Origin: Bacteroidia bacterium
Lineage (GTDB): Bacteria > Bacteroidota > Bacteroidia > Bacteroidales > Azobacteroidaceae
DNA: 9,847 nt
Assembly: GCA_025996865.1 (NCBI GenBank)
Contig: BNTV01000154.1
Location: 1 to 9,847 of the forward strand
Direction of reading: 5' to 3'
The translations under genes and the position numbers were made by a program. Shown piece after piece: positions 1-6,950 of the stretch. The stretch's first letter is position 1. Each line of letters starts with the position of its first letter. Below the pieces are notes generated by a model, which was given only the letters and a program-made list of their open reading frames with translations, was not told where the DNA came from and made no database searches.

Positions 1-1338
1 GATGAATTTCGTGCACAGTTACAATATAATTTGATCAGGAGTCATTGTACAGGGACGGGCGCTTTGTTACCCCCTTTGTACGTCAAATCGGTGATGCTCG
101 CTCGGTTGAGTACCTTTTTGCAAGGTTATTCGGGTGTGCATCCCGAAATAATTCTTCTTTTGACCGAATTCATCAATCGGGGCATCTATCCGCTTATTTT
201 TGAGCATGGAAGCGTTGGCGCCAGTGGCGATTTGGTTCAGTTGGCGCACATTGCCCTGTGTTTGATTGGTGAAGGAGAAGTGATATACGAAGGCGAACGC
301 CGGCCGACCGGGGAAGTGATGAATCAATTGGGCTTGAAACCTGTTCGGATGCATATCCGCGAAGGATTGGCTTTGGCGAATGGTACGTCGGCCATGACGG
401 GAATCGGTTTGGTTAACCTGATTTATTCGAAGAAATTGTTGGATCTTGCCGTCATTGCGTCCTGCATGGTGAATGAAATTACCGCTTCTTTCGACGATTA
501 TTTTTCCTTGGAACTCAATCGTACCAAACTTCATCCGGGACAGTTGCTGATTGCCGAAAAGATGCGGAATATTTTAAGCCGCAGCAAACGAATCCGGAAA
601 CGGGAAGATTTCTTTTATCAATGCCGTACCGAAGAAGAATATATCCGGGACAAAGTGCAGGAATATTATTCTTTGCGCTGCGTTCCGCAGATTTTGGGGC
701 CTGTATCCGACGAAATAAAAAATGCGGAAACTGTTCTGATTGACGAAGTTAATTCTGCGAGTGATAATCCGGTTGTGGATCGTGTAGCCGGAAATGTATT
801 TCACGGAGGAAATTTCCATGGCGATTATGTTGCGTTTGAGATGGACAAACTGAAAATCGCCATAACCAAATTGACCATGCTTGCCGAACGACAGATGAAT
901 TATCTTTTCCACGACCGGATTAATAATATTCTTCCGCCTTTCGTTAATTTGGGTGTAAAAGGCTTAAATTACGGTTTACAGGCAGCACAGTTTACAGCGA
1001 CGTCCACAACGGCGGAATCGCAAACGCTGTCCAATCCGATGTATGTGCACAGCATTCCGAATAACAATGATAATCAGGATATTGTGAGTATGGGAACCAA
1101 TGCGGCGCAAATTACAAAAACCGTTATCGAAAATGCCTGTCAAGTATTGAGCATCCATTTTATGGCGATTGTGCAAGCCGTTGATTATCTGAAAATACAA
1201 GCAGAGCTTTCGGATGTAACCAGGGAGATTTATACGGAAATCCGTTCGTTTTTTCCTGTGTTTATCGAAGATACGCCTAAATATGAAGACATTGAAAGAA
1301 TGAATCGCTATTTGAAAGAAAAAAACATACAGATATGA
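1..1338 (+). CDS. Tyrosine/aromatic amino acid ammonia-lyase (MIO family), 5' partial
   Basis: This enzyme removes ammonia from an aromatic amino acid, most likely tyrosine, giving 4-coumarate as starter for an aryl polyene or flexirubin. The frame is open to base 1, so the start lies outside; about 65 N-terminal residues are missing, including the YGVNTGFG-type catalytic tyrosine region. Counting from base 1, the Ala-Ser-Gly triad that cyclises to the MIO electrophile is residues 74-76 (bases 220-228), within GSVGASGDLVQLAH. LIRSH (11-15) covers the substrate-selectivity position, NGTS (127-130) holds the active-site Asn, and YSLRCVPQ (223-230) and the NNNDNQD stretch near 354 are family hallmarks. 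From memory it resembles the Flavobacterium johnsoniae flexirubin-cluster TAL (about 506 aa) more than HutH. No hut genes are nearby. It overlaps fabG by 4 bp (ATGA). Family is certain; tyrosine over histidine is inferred from motif similarity and context. Confidence 0.9.
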   Translation, partial: DEFRAQLQYNLIRSHCTGTGALLPPLYVKSVMLARLSTFLQGYSGVHPEIILLLTEFINRGIYPLIFEHGSVGASGDLVQLAHIALCLIGEGEVIYEGERRPTGEVMNQLGLKPVRMHIREGLALANGTSAMTGIGLVNLIYSKKLLDLAVIASCMVNEITASFDDYFSLELNRTKLHPGQLLIAEKMRNILSRSKRIRKREDFFYQCRTEEEYIRDKVQEYYSLRCVPQILGPVSDEIKNAETVLIDEVNSASDNPVVDRVAGNVFHGGNFHGDYVAFEMDKLKIAITKLTMLAERQMNYLFHDRINNILPPFVNLGVKGLNYGLQAAQFTATSTTAESQTLSNPMYVHSIPNNNDNQDIVSMGTNAAQITKTVIENACQVLSIHFMAIVQAVDYLKIQAELSDVTREIYTEIRSFFPVFIEDTPKYEDIERMNRYLKEKNIQI

Positions 1339-2060
1339 GAAAATATGCTTTGGTCACCGGAGGTTCGCGGGGAATCGGGCGGGCTATTTCCGTACAATTG
1401 GCGAAACAAGGTTATACCGTGATTGTCAATTACAAATCCAACGCGGAAGAAGCGCAAAAAACCTTGGATTTGATTACTGAAACCGGAGGAGAAGGCGAGT
1501 TGTTACCGTTTGATGTAGAGAATGTTAGTGAAGTAACCGCCGTTTTGAACGGTTGGATGGAGCAACATCCCGATGCTTACATCGAGGCATTGATTAACAA
1601 CGCCGGCATCCGGAAAGACAACCTGATGTTCTGGATGACCGACGATGAATGGAACGACGTAGTGAACACTACTTTGAACGGCACATTTTATATCACCCGT
1701 TTGTTGATAAAATACATGTTAAGCAAGAAAAACGGCCGGATTGTCAATATTGTGTCTATTTCGGGATTGAAAGGAGTGGCCGGACAAGTCAATTATTCCG
1801 CAGCCAAAGCCGGAGTTATCGGATTAACAAAAGCCCTTGCTTTGGAAGCCGCCAAAAAGAAAGTAACGGTCAATGCGGTAGCTCCCGGATTTATCGAAAC
1901 AGACATGACTAAAGATTTGAATCAAGAGGAATTGAAGAAGACGGTGCCTTTGGGACGATTCGGGAAAGCGGAGGAAGTGGCTGAATTGGTTGGGTTTTTG
2001 GCTTCGGAGAAGGCGGCTTATATTACGGGGGAAGTTATTTCTGTTAGTGGCGGGTTGTAA
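1335..2060 (+). CDS. fabG: 3-oxoacyl-ACP reductase, FabG-type SDR
   Basis: A classical short-chain dehydrogenase/reductase of 241 aa, full length for FabG. It should reduce the 3-ketoacyl-ACP made by the downstream ketosynthase with NADPH in the cytoplasm, once per extension of the polyene chain. Visible motifs are the cofactor-binding TGGSRGIG (8-15), NNAG (88-91), catalytic Asn115, Ser141, Tyr154 and Lys158 (YSAAK), then PGFIETDMT (184-192) and a C-terminal TGEVISVSGGL like that of FabG. The start overlaps the ammonia-lyase stop (ATGA), so the two are translationally coupled. A convergent reverse-strand gene ends 36 bp after its stop, so this transcript seems to end here and not continue directly into the ketosynthase. 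It could instead serve housekeeping fatty-acid synthesis, but its coupling to the lyase argues for a dedicated pigment ketoreductase. Confidence 0.93.
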   Translation: MRKYALVTGGSRGIGRAISVQLAKQGYTVIVNYKSNAEEAQKTLDLITETGGEGELLPFDVENVSEVTAVLNGWMEQHPDAYIEALINNAGIRKDNLMFWMTDDEWNDVVNTTLNGTFYITRLLIKYMLSKKNGRIVNIVSISGLKGVAGQVNYSAAKAGVIGLTKALALEAAKKKVTVNAVAPGFIETDMTKDLNQEELKKTVPLGRFGKAEEVAELVGFLASEKAAYITGEVISVSGGL

Positions 2061-2096
2061 TTTGGTAAATGTTCTTCACTGCTTAGATTCATTTGT

Positions 2097-2486
2097 TTAA
2101 TCTATTTTAATTCCTTCTGTTTCAATATTTTTGTAGAATGGAGTAAAACTCCGTTTTTCCCAGTCGTTTTCAGTGTAGAGTTTTACGCTGAAGTATGCAC
2201 CATAATTCCATCCTAATTTTGTGAATGGATAGGCGTAAAGTTTTTCATCTTCGAGTGTTGTTTCGGGTTTGTTCAACAGCAACAACAAATCCCAATCGGA
2301 ATCTTCGCGGGCATCTCCACGAGCCTGAGAGCCAAAAAGGATGACTTTTTCGTCAGGCAGCAACTGTCGTTTCAATGCGCGTATTTCTTCAAATATTTGC
2401 CGTTTCTTCGGGCGACGGGCAAGATGTGCCGGAATTTGCTTTTTATCAATCGTTTGGACAGTAACCATATCTTTCTTTTCTATCAT
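2097..2486 (-). CDS. Solitary MNT-type nucleotidyltransferase domain protein
   Basis: A 129-aa protein with the minimal nucleotidyltransferase signature GSQARG followed by DSDWDLLLLL (GS-x-RG...DxD), at about residues 52-71, as in MNT antitoxins of HEPN/MNT toxin-antitoxin pairs and in kanamycin-nucleotidyltransferase-like proteins. The two Asp residues of SDWD are the expected metal ligands. The N-terminal 50 residues are basic and helical-looking. No HEPN partner lies on either side: downstream is fabG (convergent, 36-bp gap) and upstream is the palindromic repeat. The start at 2486 is followed by a second Met at residue 7 (2468), which could be the true start. A poor -7-like box (TATCTTTA, 2499-2506 on the reverse strand) lies upstream. 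The gene is unrelated to pigment synthesis and looks like an inserted passenger. Whether it is an orphan antitoxin or a free-standing enzyme cannot be told. Confidence 0.8.
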   Translation of the reverse strand: MIEKKDMVTVQTIDKKQIPAHLARRPKKRQIFEEIRALKRQLLPDEKVILFGSQARGDAREDSDWDLLLLLNKPETTLEDEKLYAYPFTKLGWNYGAYFSVKLYTENDWEKRSFTPFYKNIETEGIKID

Positions 2487-2526
2487 TATTTAACACGGTA
2501 AAGATACGATATTTATTTGAAAATGT

Positions 2527-3082
2527 GGCTAAATATTAAATTGAGGTGCTGAACCCGGAAGACCGTAAGGTCTTCTATTTGGGTAACCCCGGTGCAAGCG
2601 AAGCGCAGCCCGGGGTAGAGCGACCCCTCATCATCCCCTCAACTCCGATATAGGAGTTGAACTTATTTACTTCAAAAGCATTGGGGTGTACGACAAATCT
2701 CCCAATTAGTGTTTAACGATTATCAGGAGATGTCTCCACTCGCTGCGCTCGGTCGACATGACGCGGCTGCAAAAGAGGAAAGGCGGGGGAAGAAACGGCG
2801 GCGAAGCCGCCGTTTCTTCCCCCGCCACCCACATCTCAATGTTTTACCGTCATGTCGACTAAGCCAACGAGGAACGAGGAGGCGCATGGAGACATCTACC
2901 GATAATCGTTAAACACTAATTGGGAAATTTGTCGTACACCCAGTAAATAAGTTCAACTCCTCGGAGTTGAGAGGATGATGAGGGGTTGCTCTACCCCGGG
3001 CTGCGCTTCGCTTGCACCAGGGTTACCCAAATAGAAGACCTTACGGTCTTCCGGGGTCAGCACCTCAATTTAATATTTAGCC
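2527..3082. repeat. Nested quasi-palindromic repeat, copy A (complete)
   Basis: A 556-bp near-palindrome built of two nested modules. The outer arms are 2527-2671 and 2942-3082, differing by 4 substitutions and one 4-nt indel. The inner arms are 2684-2738 and 2887-2941, matching at 52 of 55 positions. The 148-bp core is 2739-2886 and holds a perfect hairpin. Twelve bases (2672-2683, tcaaaagcattg) occur only on the left side, between outer and inner arms. The element begins ggctaaatatt and ends aatatttagcc. A second copy lies at 7607-8021. There is no credible gene inside. It fills the gap between the nucleotidyltransferase gene and the ketosynthase promoter. It resembles the non-autonomous palindromic intergenic repeats seen across Bacteroidota genomes; no transposase is visible. 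Confidence 0.93.
2782..2826. repeat. Central perfect hairpin of copy A
   Basis: A perfect 21-bp stem (2782-2802 with 2806-2826) closed by a 3-nt loop gaa at 2803-2805, which is also the geometric centre of the 556-bp palindrome. The stem is GC-rich at both ends with a gaagaaac segment between. It is the most stable part of the element on either strand. Confidence 0.9.
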
Positions 3083-3087
3083 GCCTT

Positions 3088-3117
3088 TTTGAATATAAGA
3101 AAAAATGTTTACCTTTG
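3088..3117 (+). promoter_or_regulatory. Bacteroidota-type promoter for the ketosynthase operon
   Basis: A TTTG box (3088-3091), 18-nt spacer and TACCTTTG (3110-3117) match the Bacteroidota sigma-ABfr consensus TTTG/TAnnTTTG, with every fixed base of the -7 box present. Transcription should start about 5-8 nt downstream, leaving a leader of some 20-25 nt before the ATG at 3147. The -33 box begins only 6 bp after the palindrome ends, so the KS operon has its own promoter and does not rely on read-through from fabG. Confidence 0.75.
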
Positions 3118-3146
3118 CAAACTAAAAATCATCAACTGTTTGGTAA

Positions 3147-4403
3147 ATGAGAAGAGTAGTCATTACAGGGATAGGCATTTATTCCTGTATCGGGAAAAAT
3201 CAAGGGGAAGCGTTGCGCTCTTTATATGAAGGAAAATCCGGGATAGGATTGGATATTGCGCGAAAAGAGCACGGATTCCGTTCCTCGCTGACCGGATTGG
3301 TCGAAGTTCCCCTGTTAAAATCCGCATTGGACAGGAAGCAAAGAACTACTCTTCCGGAAGAAGCCGTTTACGCTTATGTCGCCACAGATGAAGCCTTGGC
3401 GCAAGCCCGTCTGGACACTGACTTTCTGGAAAAAAACGCTGTGGGAATCCTGTACGGCAATGACAGTACGGCCGATGCGGTCATTCACTCGATGGATGTG
3501 ATAAGAGAAAAAAAAGATACGGCTTTAGTCGGTTCCGGTGCAGTCTTCAAGTCGATGAATTCGACGGTAACCATGAATTTGTCCGTTATTTTCAAATTGA
3601 AAGGTATCAATATGACTATATCGGGCGCTTGTGCGAGCGGTTCACATTCGATTGGTTTGGGGATGTTGTTGATTAAACATGGCTATCAGGACATTATCGT
3701 ATGCGGAGGCGCTCAGGAAGTAAATATTTGTGCCGTAGGAAGTTTCGACGGACTCGGCGCTTTTTCGATCCGGGAGGACGAACCACAGAGAGCTTCCCGG
3801 CCTTTCGATAAAGACCGCGATGGTTTGGTGCCAAGCGGAGGTGCGGCAACGGTCATCCTTGAAAGTTACGAAAGCGCAATCAAACGGAACGCACCGATTT
3901 TAGGAGAAGTGGTAAGCTATGGATTTTCGTCCAATGGAAACCACATTTCCATTCCCGATGTCGAAGGATTGCAGAAATCTATGGAAATGGCTCTAAAACA
4001 GGGAAATGTAAATCCGGATGAACTCAAATACATCAATGCTCACGCCACTTCTACTCCGATAGGAGATGCCAGAGAAGCCCAAGCAATTATCGATGTTTTC
4101 GGAAACTCAAAACCCTGCGTCACGTCCACCAAAGCAATGACCGGACATGAGATGTGGATGGCCGGCGCGAGCGAAATCGTATATTCCCTGTTGATGATGC
4201 AAAATGATTTTATTGCGCCCCAGATTAATTTCGAAACGCCGGACGAATATTCGGCTCGTTTGAATATTCCGGCAACAAGAATAGATACAAAATTTGATGC
4301 GTTTTTGTCCAATTCATTTGGTTTTGGAGGGACAAACTCGAGTTTGATAATTAAAAGGTTTACCCCCCTGCCCCCTAAAGGGGGAGTTATCGCAGCACAG
4401 TAG
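3147..4403 (+). CDS. Beta-ketoacyl-ACP synthase, FabB-like, of the aryl-polyene pathway
   Basis: A 418-aa condensing enzyme that should perform the decarboxylative Claisen condensation of malonyl-ACP onto the growing aryl polyene. The full catalytic triad is present: Cys162 in GACASGSHSIG, His299 in NAHATSTPIGD and His334 in TKAMTGHEMWMAG, plus Lys329. The C-terminal NSFGFGGTNSSLIIKR is as in FabB. An active Cys makes it a true ketosynthase and not a chain-length factor. The usual glycine-rich GHxxGAAG loop after His334 reads GHEMWMAG, with Trp at the usual Gly. The protein should end near residue 405 by comparison with FabB; the last 13 residues (TPLPPKGGVIAAQ) and the TAG stop come from an inverted repeat that begins at 4361. 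It is the first gene of a five-gene run with a promoter at 3088-3117. It may work alone or with a partner KS outside the window. Confidence 0.93.
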   Translation: MRRVVITGIGIYSCIGKNQGEALRSLYEGKSGIGLDIARKEHGFRSSLTGLVEVPLLKSALDRKQRTTLPEEAVYAYVATDEALAQARLDTDFLEKNAVGILYGNDSTADAVIHSMDVIREKKDTALVGSGAVFKSMNSTVTMNLSVIFKLKGINMTISGACASGSHSIGLGMLLIKHGYQDIIVCGGAQEVNICAVGSFDGLGAFSIREDEPQRASRPFDKDRDGLVPSGGAATVILESYESAIKRNAPILGEVVSYGFSSNGNHISIPDVEGLQKSMEMALKQGNVNPDELKYINAHATSTPIGDAREAQAIIDVFGNSKPCVTSTKAMTGHEMWMAGASEIVYSLLMMQNDFIAPQINFETPDEYSARLNIPATRIDTKFDAFLSNSFGFGGTNSSLIIKRFTPLPPKGGVIAAQ

Positions 4404-4445
4404 ATAAACTCGCTGACCAACTCCCCCTTTAGGGGGCGGGGGGTA
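4361..4445. repeat. Short inverted repeat overlapping the KS 3' end
   Basis: Arms 4361-4388 and 4419-4445 are inverted copies (27 of 28 positions, one extra T on the left) around a 30-nt loop. Each arm is itself made of C-runs and G-runs about ctaaag, so several pairings are possible. It encodes the last 13 residues and stop of the ketosynthase and ends 14 bp before the ACP start. No T-run follows, so it does not look like a standard terminator, but a hairpin here could affect KS mRNA stability or the KS:ACP ratio. It is the CCCCCTAAAGGGGG repeat type that I associate with Bacteroidota. Confidence 0.88.
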
Positions 4446-4459
4446 ATAAAAATAATTGT

Positions 4460-4711
4460 ATGAACAAAGAAGAAATAATAGTTAAAATTAACGCTATTTT
4501 AGTCGATGAGTTTGAAATAGAAGAAAGCCTTATCGAACCGGACAAACCGTTGATGGAAACATTGGAATTGGACAGTTTGGATTTGGTGGACTTGGTGGTT
4601 TTGATTGAAAATAATTTCGGCTACAAAATGAAAGCCGAAGATTTTGCCGGTATGATCACTTTCCGTGATTTTTACGAATTTATTTTTTCCAAAATAAAAG
4701 ACAAACTATAA
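4460..4711 (+). CDS. Acyl carrier protein
   Basis: An 83-aa acidic helical protein with the phosphopantetheine attachment site LELDSLDLVDL, Ser39 being the prosthetic-group serine (codon 4574-4576). Length and helix pattern fit a discrete type II ACP. It should carry the aryl starter and the polyene intermediates between the KS, the ketoreductase and the dehydratase. It sits 56 bp after the KS stop, with most of that gap occupied by the inverted repeat, and 6 bp before the acyltransferase. No own promoter box is seen, so it is probably cotranscribed with the KS. The A/T-rich leader without a Shine-Dalgarno site is usual for this phylum. A pigment-dedicated ACP is more likely than housekeeping AcpP given its neighbours. 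Confidence 0.93.
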   Translation: MNKEEIIVKINAILVDEFEIEESLIEPDKPLMETLELDSLDLVDLVVLIENNFGYKMKAEDFAGMITFRDFYEFIFSKIKDKL

Positions 4712-4717
4712 CCGAAA

Positions 4718-5596
4718 ATGCTATGGCAAGGAAAATCACGAGGTGGTAGTTTCGGATACCGGTTTTTTATTTATCTTATCCGGCATTTGGGTATCCGGTT
4801 TGCCTATTTCTTTTTAATTTTTGTTGTCGTCCATTTCATTCCTTTTGCGCCCCTCGCTACAAAATCCAATTGGAAGTATTATCGTAAAATACAAGGTTTT
4901 GGATTCTTCAAAACGGTTCGTATGATGTATCTGAATTATTACCGTTTCGGTCAGACGCTTATAGACAAAGTGGCCGTTCGTTCGGGACTTTACGAAAAAT
5001 ATCAATATGCATTTGAAAATTACGATGCTTTCCTCGATAAATTAGACCATTCCGAAAGGGGCGTGATACTTATCGGCGCTCATGTCGGCAATTGGGAGGT
5101 TGGAGGAAATTTTTTCGGCGAGTATGCTAAAAAAATCAATATCGTGATGTATGATGCCGAATATCAAAAAATTAAAAAAATATTAGCGGAAAGTTTAGAC
5201 CCGCAAACCCATAAAATAATTCCTATCGTCGAATCCGGTTTCACCCATATTTATCAAATCAAAGATGCTTTGGAAAACAATGAATACGTTTGTTTTCAGG
5301 GTGACCGTTTTGTCGGCGAAAAATCCGCTAAAACCGTGACTTTCATGGGGCGTCCGGCACGTTTTCCCGTTGGCCCCTTCTTGTTGGCGACCCGTTTCGA
5401 ATCGCCGGTCGTTTTCTATTTTTCCATGCGGGAAAAAGGGATGAAATACCGGTTTATATTCACAATTCCGGAAGTAAAAAGCAAAGGGAAACAAGCGATT
5501 GATGAACTTTTGAACTTGTATGCCGGCACGCTTGAAAAAATAGTAAAGCGATACCCCGAACAATGGTTTAACTATTACAATTTTTGGAATGAATAA
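4718..5596 (+). CDS. LpxL/HtrB-family lysophospholipid-type acyltransferase
   Basis: A 292-aa inner-membrane-associated acyltransferase. It has a hydrophobic anchor at about residues 25-45 and the HX4E catalytic motif GAHVGNWEVGG (His122, Glu127). The later FQGDRF stretch (about 195-200) and GRPARFPVGPF (about 212-222) match the conserved blocks of lauroyl/myristoyl acyltransferases. In lipid A synthesis such enzymes move acyl chains from ACP to a sugar-lipid; here, between ACP and polyene genes, it most likely moves the finished aryl polyene from ACP to a lipid or glycerol-type acceptor. It starts 6 bp after the ACP stop and overlaps the radical SAM gene by 8 bp, so it is tightly coupled. 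Length is typical of the family. The acceptor is unknown, and a normal lipid A role cannot be excluded from sequence alone. Confidence 0.9.
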   Translation: MLWQGKSRGGSFGYRFFIYLIRHLGIRFAYFFLIFVVVHFIPFAPLATKSNWKYYRKIQGFGFFKTVRMMYLNYYRFGQTLIDKVAVRSGLYEKYQYAFENYDAFLDKLDHSERGVILIGAHVGNWEVGGNFFGEYAKKINIVMYDAEYQKIKKILAESLDPQTHKIIPIVESGFTHIYQIKDALENNEYVCFQGDRFVGEKSAKTVTFMGRPARFPVGPFLLATRFESPVVFYFSMREKGMKYRFIFTIPEVKSKGKQAIDELLNLYAGTLEKIVKRYPEQWFNYYNFWNE

Positions 5597-6950
5597 AAAA
5601 GTATTACTCATATCAGCTAATCAATTACACGATCCTTATCCGATTTATCCGATCGGAATTTCTTATCTGACGACTTATCTGAAAAAATATTTGCCGCAAT
5701 TTAAAGTGCTGACATTTGATATGAATCGCGGAACATTGGAAGAGCTTGCCGGTTTGTTAACCGCTCAACAACCTGATTATGTGGGCGTTTCCATGCGTAA
5801 TATCGACGGAGCCAATTCTTTCGACCAAAAAAGTTTTATTCCCGGTTACGAAAAAATTGTTTGTGTGGTGAAAAAACATTCGAAAGCGCCGGTCATTTTG
5901 GGCGGAGCCGGCTTTTCGATTTATCCCGAAATTTTGTTCGAACGGCTGGGCGCTGATTTTGCGGTGAAAGGCGAAGGAGAAACCGCTTTGACGGAATTAA
6001 TCACCTGTTTGGAAAATCAAACGGATTATTCGCATATCGAAGGCTTGCTTTATCGAAAAGCTGAAAAAATCATACTCAACTCCCGCCGTGAATTTTCTAC
6101 CAAACTCACCGTTTTTTACGACACCGATTTGACCGATTACTATTGGGAACACAGCGGAATGTTGAATATCCAGACTAAACGGGGTTGTTATCATAAATGT
6201 ATCTACTGTTCCTATCCTTTGATTGAAGGCGAGCGCGTCCGGACTTTGGATATTGACGAAATCATTGATAACATCGAGCGTTTGTGGAAGGAAAAAAACA
6301 TCAATTACATCTTTTTTACCGATTCGCTTTTCAATATTAACCGGGAAAAAACGATGGAACTCGCGGAAGCCATTATCCGGCGCAACCTGAAAGTCCAATG
6401 GGCAGCGTATTTTTCCCCGTCTTACTTGTTGGACGAAGAATTGGCTTTGTACAAGCAATCGGGATTGATGCACATTGAATTCGGCAGCGAGTCATTTTCC
6501 GATACCCAGTTGGAAAATTACGGGAAAAATTTTACTTTTGATACCATTCTGAAAACTTCGGAATTGGCGCTCAAACACAATATTTTCTATGCCCATTTTA
6601 TGATACTGGGCGGATACGGAGAAACAGAACAGACTTTGGATGAGACGTTTACAAACTCCAAACTTTTGCGATATACGGTCATTTTCCCTTTTGTCGGAAT
6701 GCGCATTTATCCGGGTACACCTTTACAGAAATATGCGATTAGAGACGGAATTATTTCGTCCGGCGATGATTTGTTAGAACCGCGATACTACATTTCACCC
6801 CATTTTGACCAGACGACATTGAAAGAAAAAGCGAAACAAACCGGAAAAGCATGGATTTTCCCCGATGATATTTCGGAAGTTGATATTCAAGCATTTAAAT
6901 TAAAACGAAAAAAGAAAGGACTGATATGGGAATATTTGAGAAAGCCTTGA
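5589..6950 (+). CDS. Radical SAM protein with N-terminal B12-binding-like domain
   Basis: A 453-aa protein. Residues 1 to about 140 form a cobalamin-binding-like Rossmann domain (LLISANQ at the start, PIYPIGISYLTTYL at 18-31, VILGGAGFSIYPE at 102-114, VKGEGETAL at 126-134). The radical SAM barrel follows with CYHKCIYC (Cys200, Cys204, Cys207) for the 4Fe-4S cluster. GSES (299-302) and MILGGYGET (338-346) are the usual SAM-contact segments. The canonical base-off DxHxxG cobalamin ligand motif is absent. Class B relatives often methylate unactivated carbons or phosphinates; flexirubins and aryl polyenes carry ring or chain methyl groups, so a C-methylation role is plausible but inferred. The start overlaps the acyltransferase by 8 bp and the end overlaps the dehydratase by 25 bp, showing tight coupling in the pigment operon. 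Substrate and reaction are unproven. Confidence 0.88.
   Translation: MNKKVLLISANQLHDPYPIYPIGISYLTTYLKKYLPQFKVLTFDMNRGTLEELAGLLTAQQPDYVGVSMRNIDGANSFDQKSFIPGYEKIVCVVKKHSKAPVILGGAGFSIYPEILFERLGADFAVKGEGETALTELITCLENQTDYSHIEGLLYRKAEKIILNSRREFSTKLTVFYDTDLTDYYWEHSGMLNIQTKRGCYHKCIYCSYPLIEGERVRTLDIDEIIDNIERLWKEKNINYIFFTDSLFNINREKTMELAEAIIRRNLKVQWAAYFSPSYLLDEELALYKQSGLMHIEFGSESFSDTQLENYGKNFTFDTILKTSELALKHNIFYAHFMILGGYGETEQTLDETFTNSKLLRYTVIFPFVGMRIYPGTPLQKYAIRDGIISSGDDLLEPRYYISPHFDQTTLKEKAKQTGKAWIFPDDISEVDIQAFKLKRKKKGLIWEYLRKP
6916..6920 (+). promoter_or_regulatory. Shine-Dalgarno-like AAGGA for the dehydratase
   Basis: AAGGA lies 5 bases before the ATG at 6926, inside the end of the radical SAM gene. 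Other starts here lack such a site, so this supports 6926 as the true dehydratase start despite the 25-bp overlap. Confidence 0.55.

Noticed and set aside
67..534. Reverse-strand open frames within the ammonia-lyase gene (also 574-912 and 976-1200)
   Set aside because: They are antisense shadows of a clearly conserved gene and show no recognisable motifs.
1..1338. Histidine ammonia-lyase of the hut pathway
   Set aside because: The sequence features are closer to flexirubin-type tyrosine ammonia-lyases and no hutU, hutI or hutG gene is adjacent; fatty-acid/polyketide-type genes are.
2709..2912. 67-aa open frame MFNDYQEMSPL... in the core of copy A, with a homologue on the opposite strand of copy B (7793-7996)
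   Set aside because: Both lie wholly in the palindrome. Between copies five codons change the residue and only two changes are silent, so there is no sign of protein selection; the Arg/Lys-rich text comes from the GC-rich hairpin. The opposite strands simply reflect the inverted core.
2527..3082. Copy A as a transposon or insertion sequence
   Set aside because: No transposase frame, no clear target duplication and a near-complete palindrome; at most a non-autonomous element.
2527..3082. CRISPR array or retron-type non-coding RNA in the repeat regions
   Set aside because: There are no regularly spaced direct repeats with spacers, and no reverse transcriptase or cas gene in the window.
4361..4445. 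Intrinsic terminator between KS and ACP
   Set aside because: The stem is strong but no T-run follows on the plus strand, and the ACP and following genes show no promoter of their own, so read-through is needed.
5195..5611. Reverse-strand open frames across the acyltransferase and radical SAM genes (also 4040-4420, 5997-6473, 6887-7240)
   Set aside because: Each overlaps a gene with strong family motifs on the plus strand; none has a domain I recognise or a promoter.
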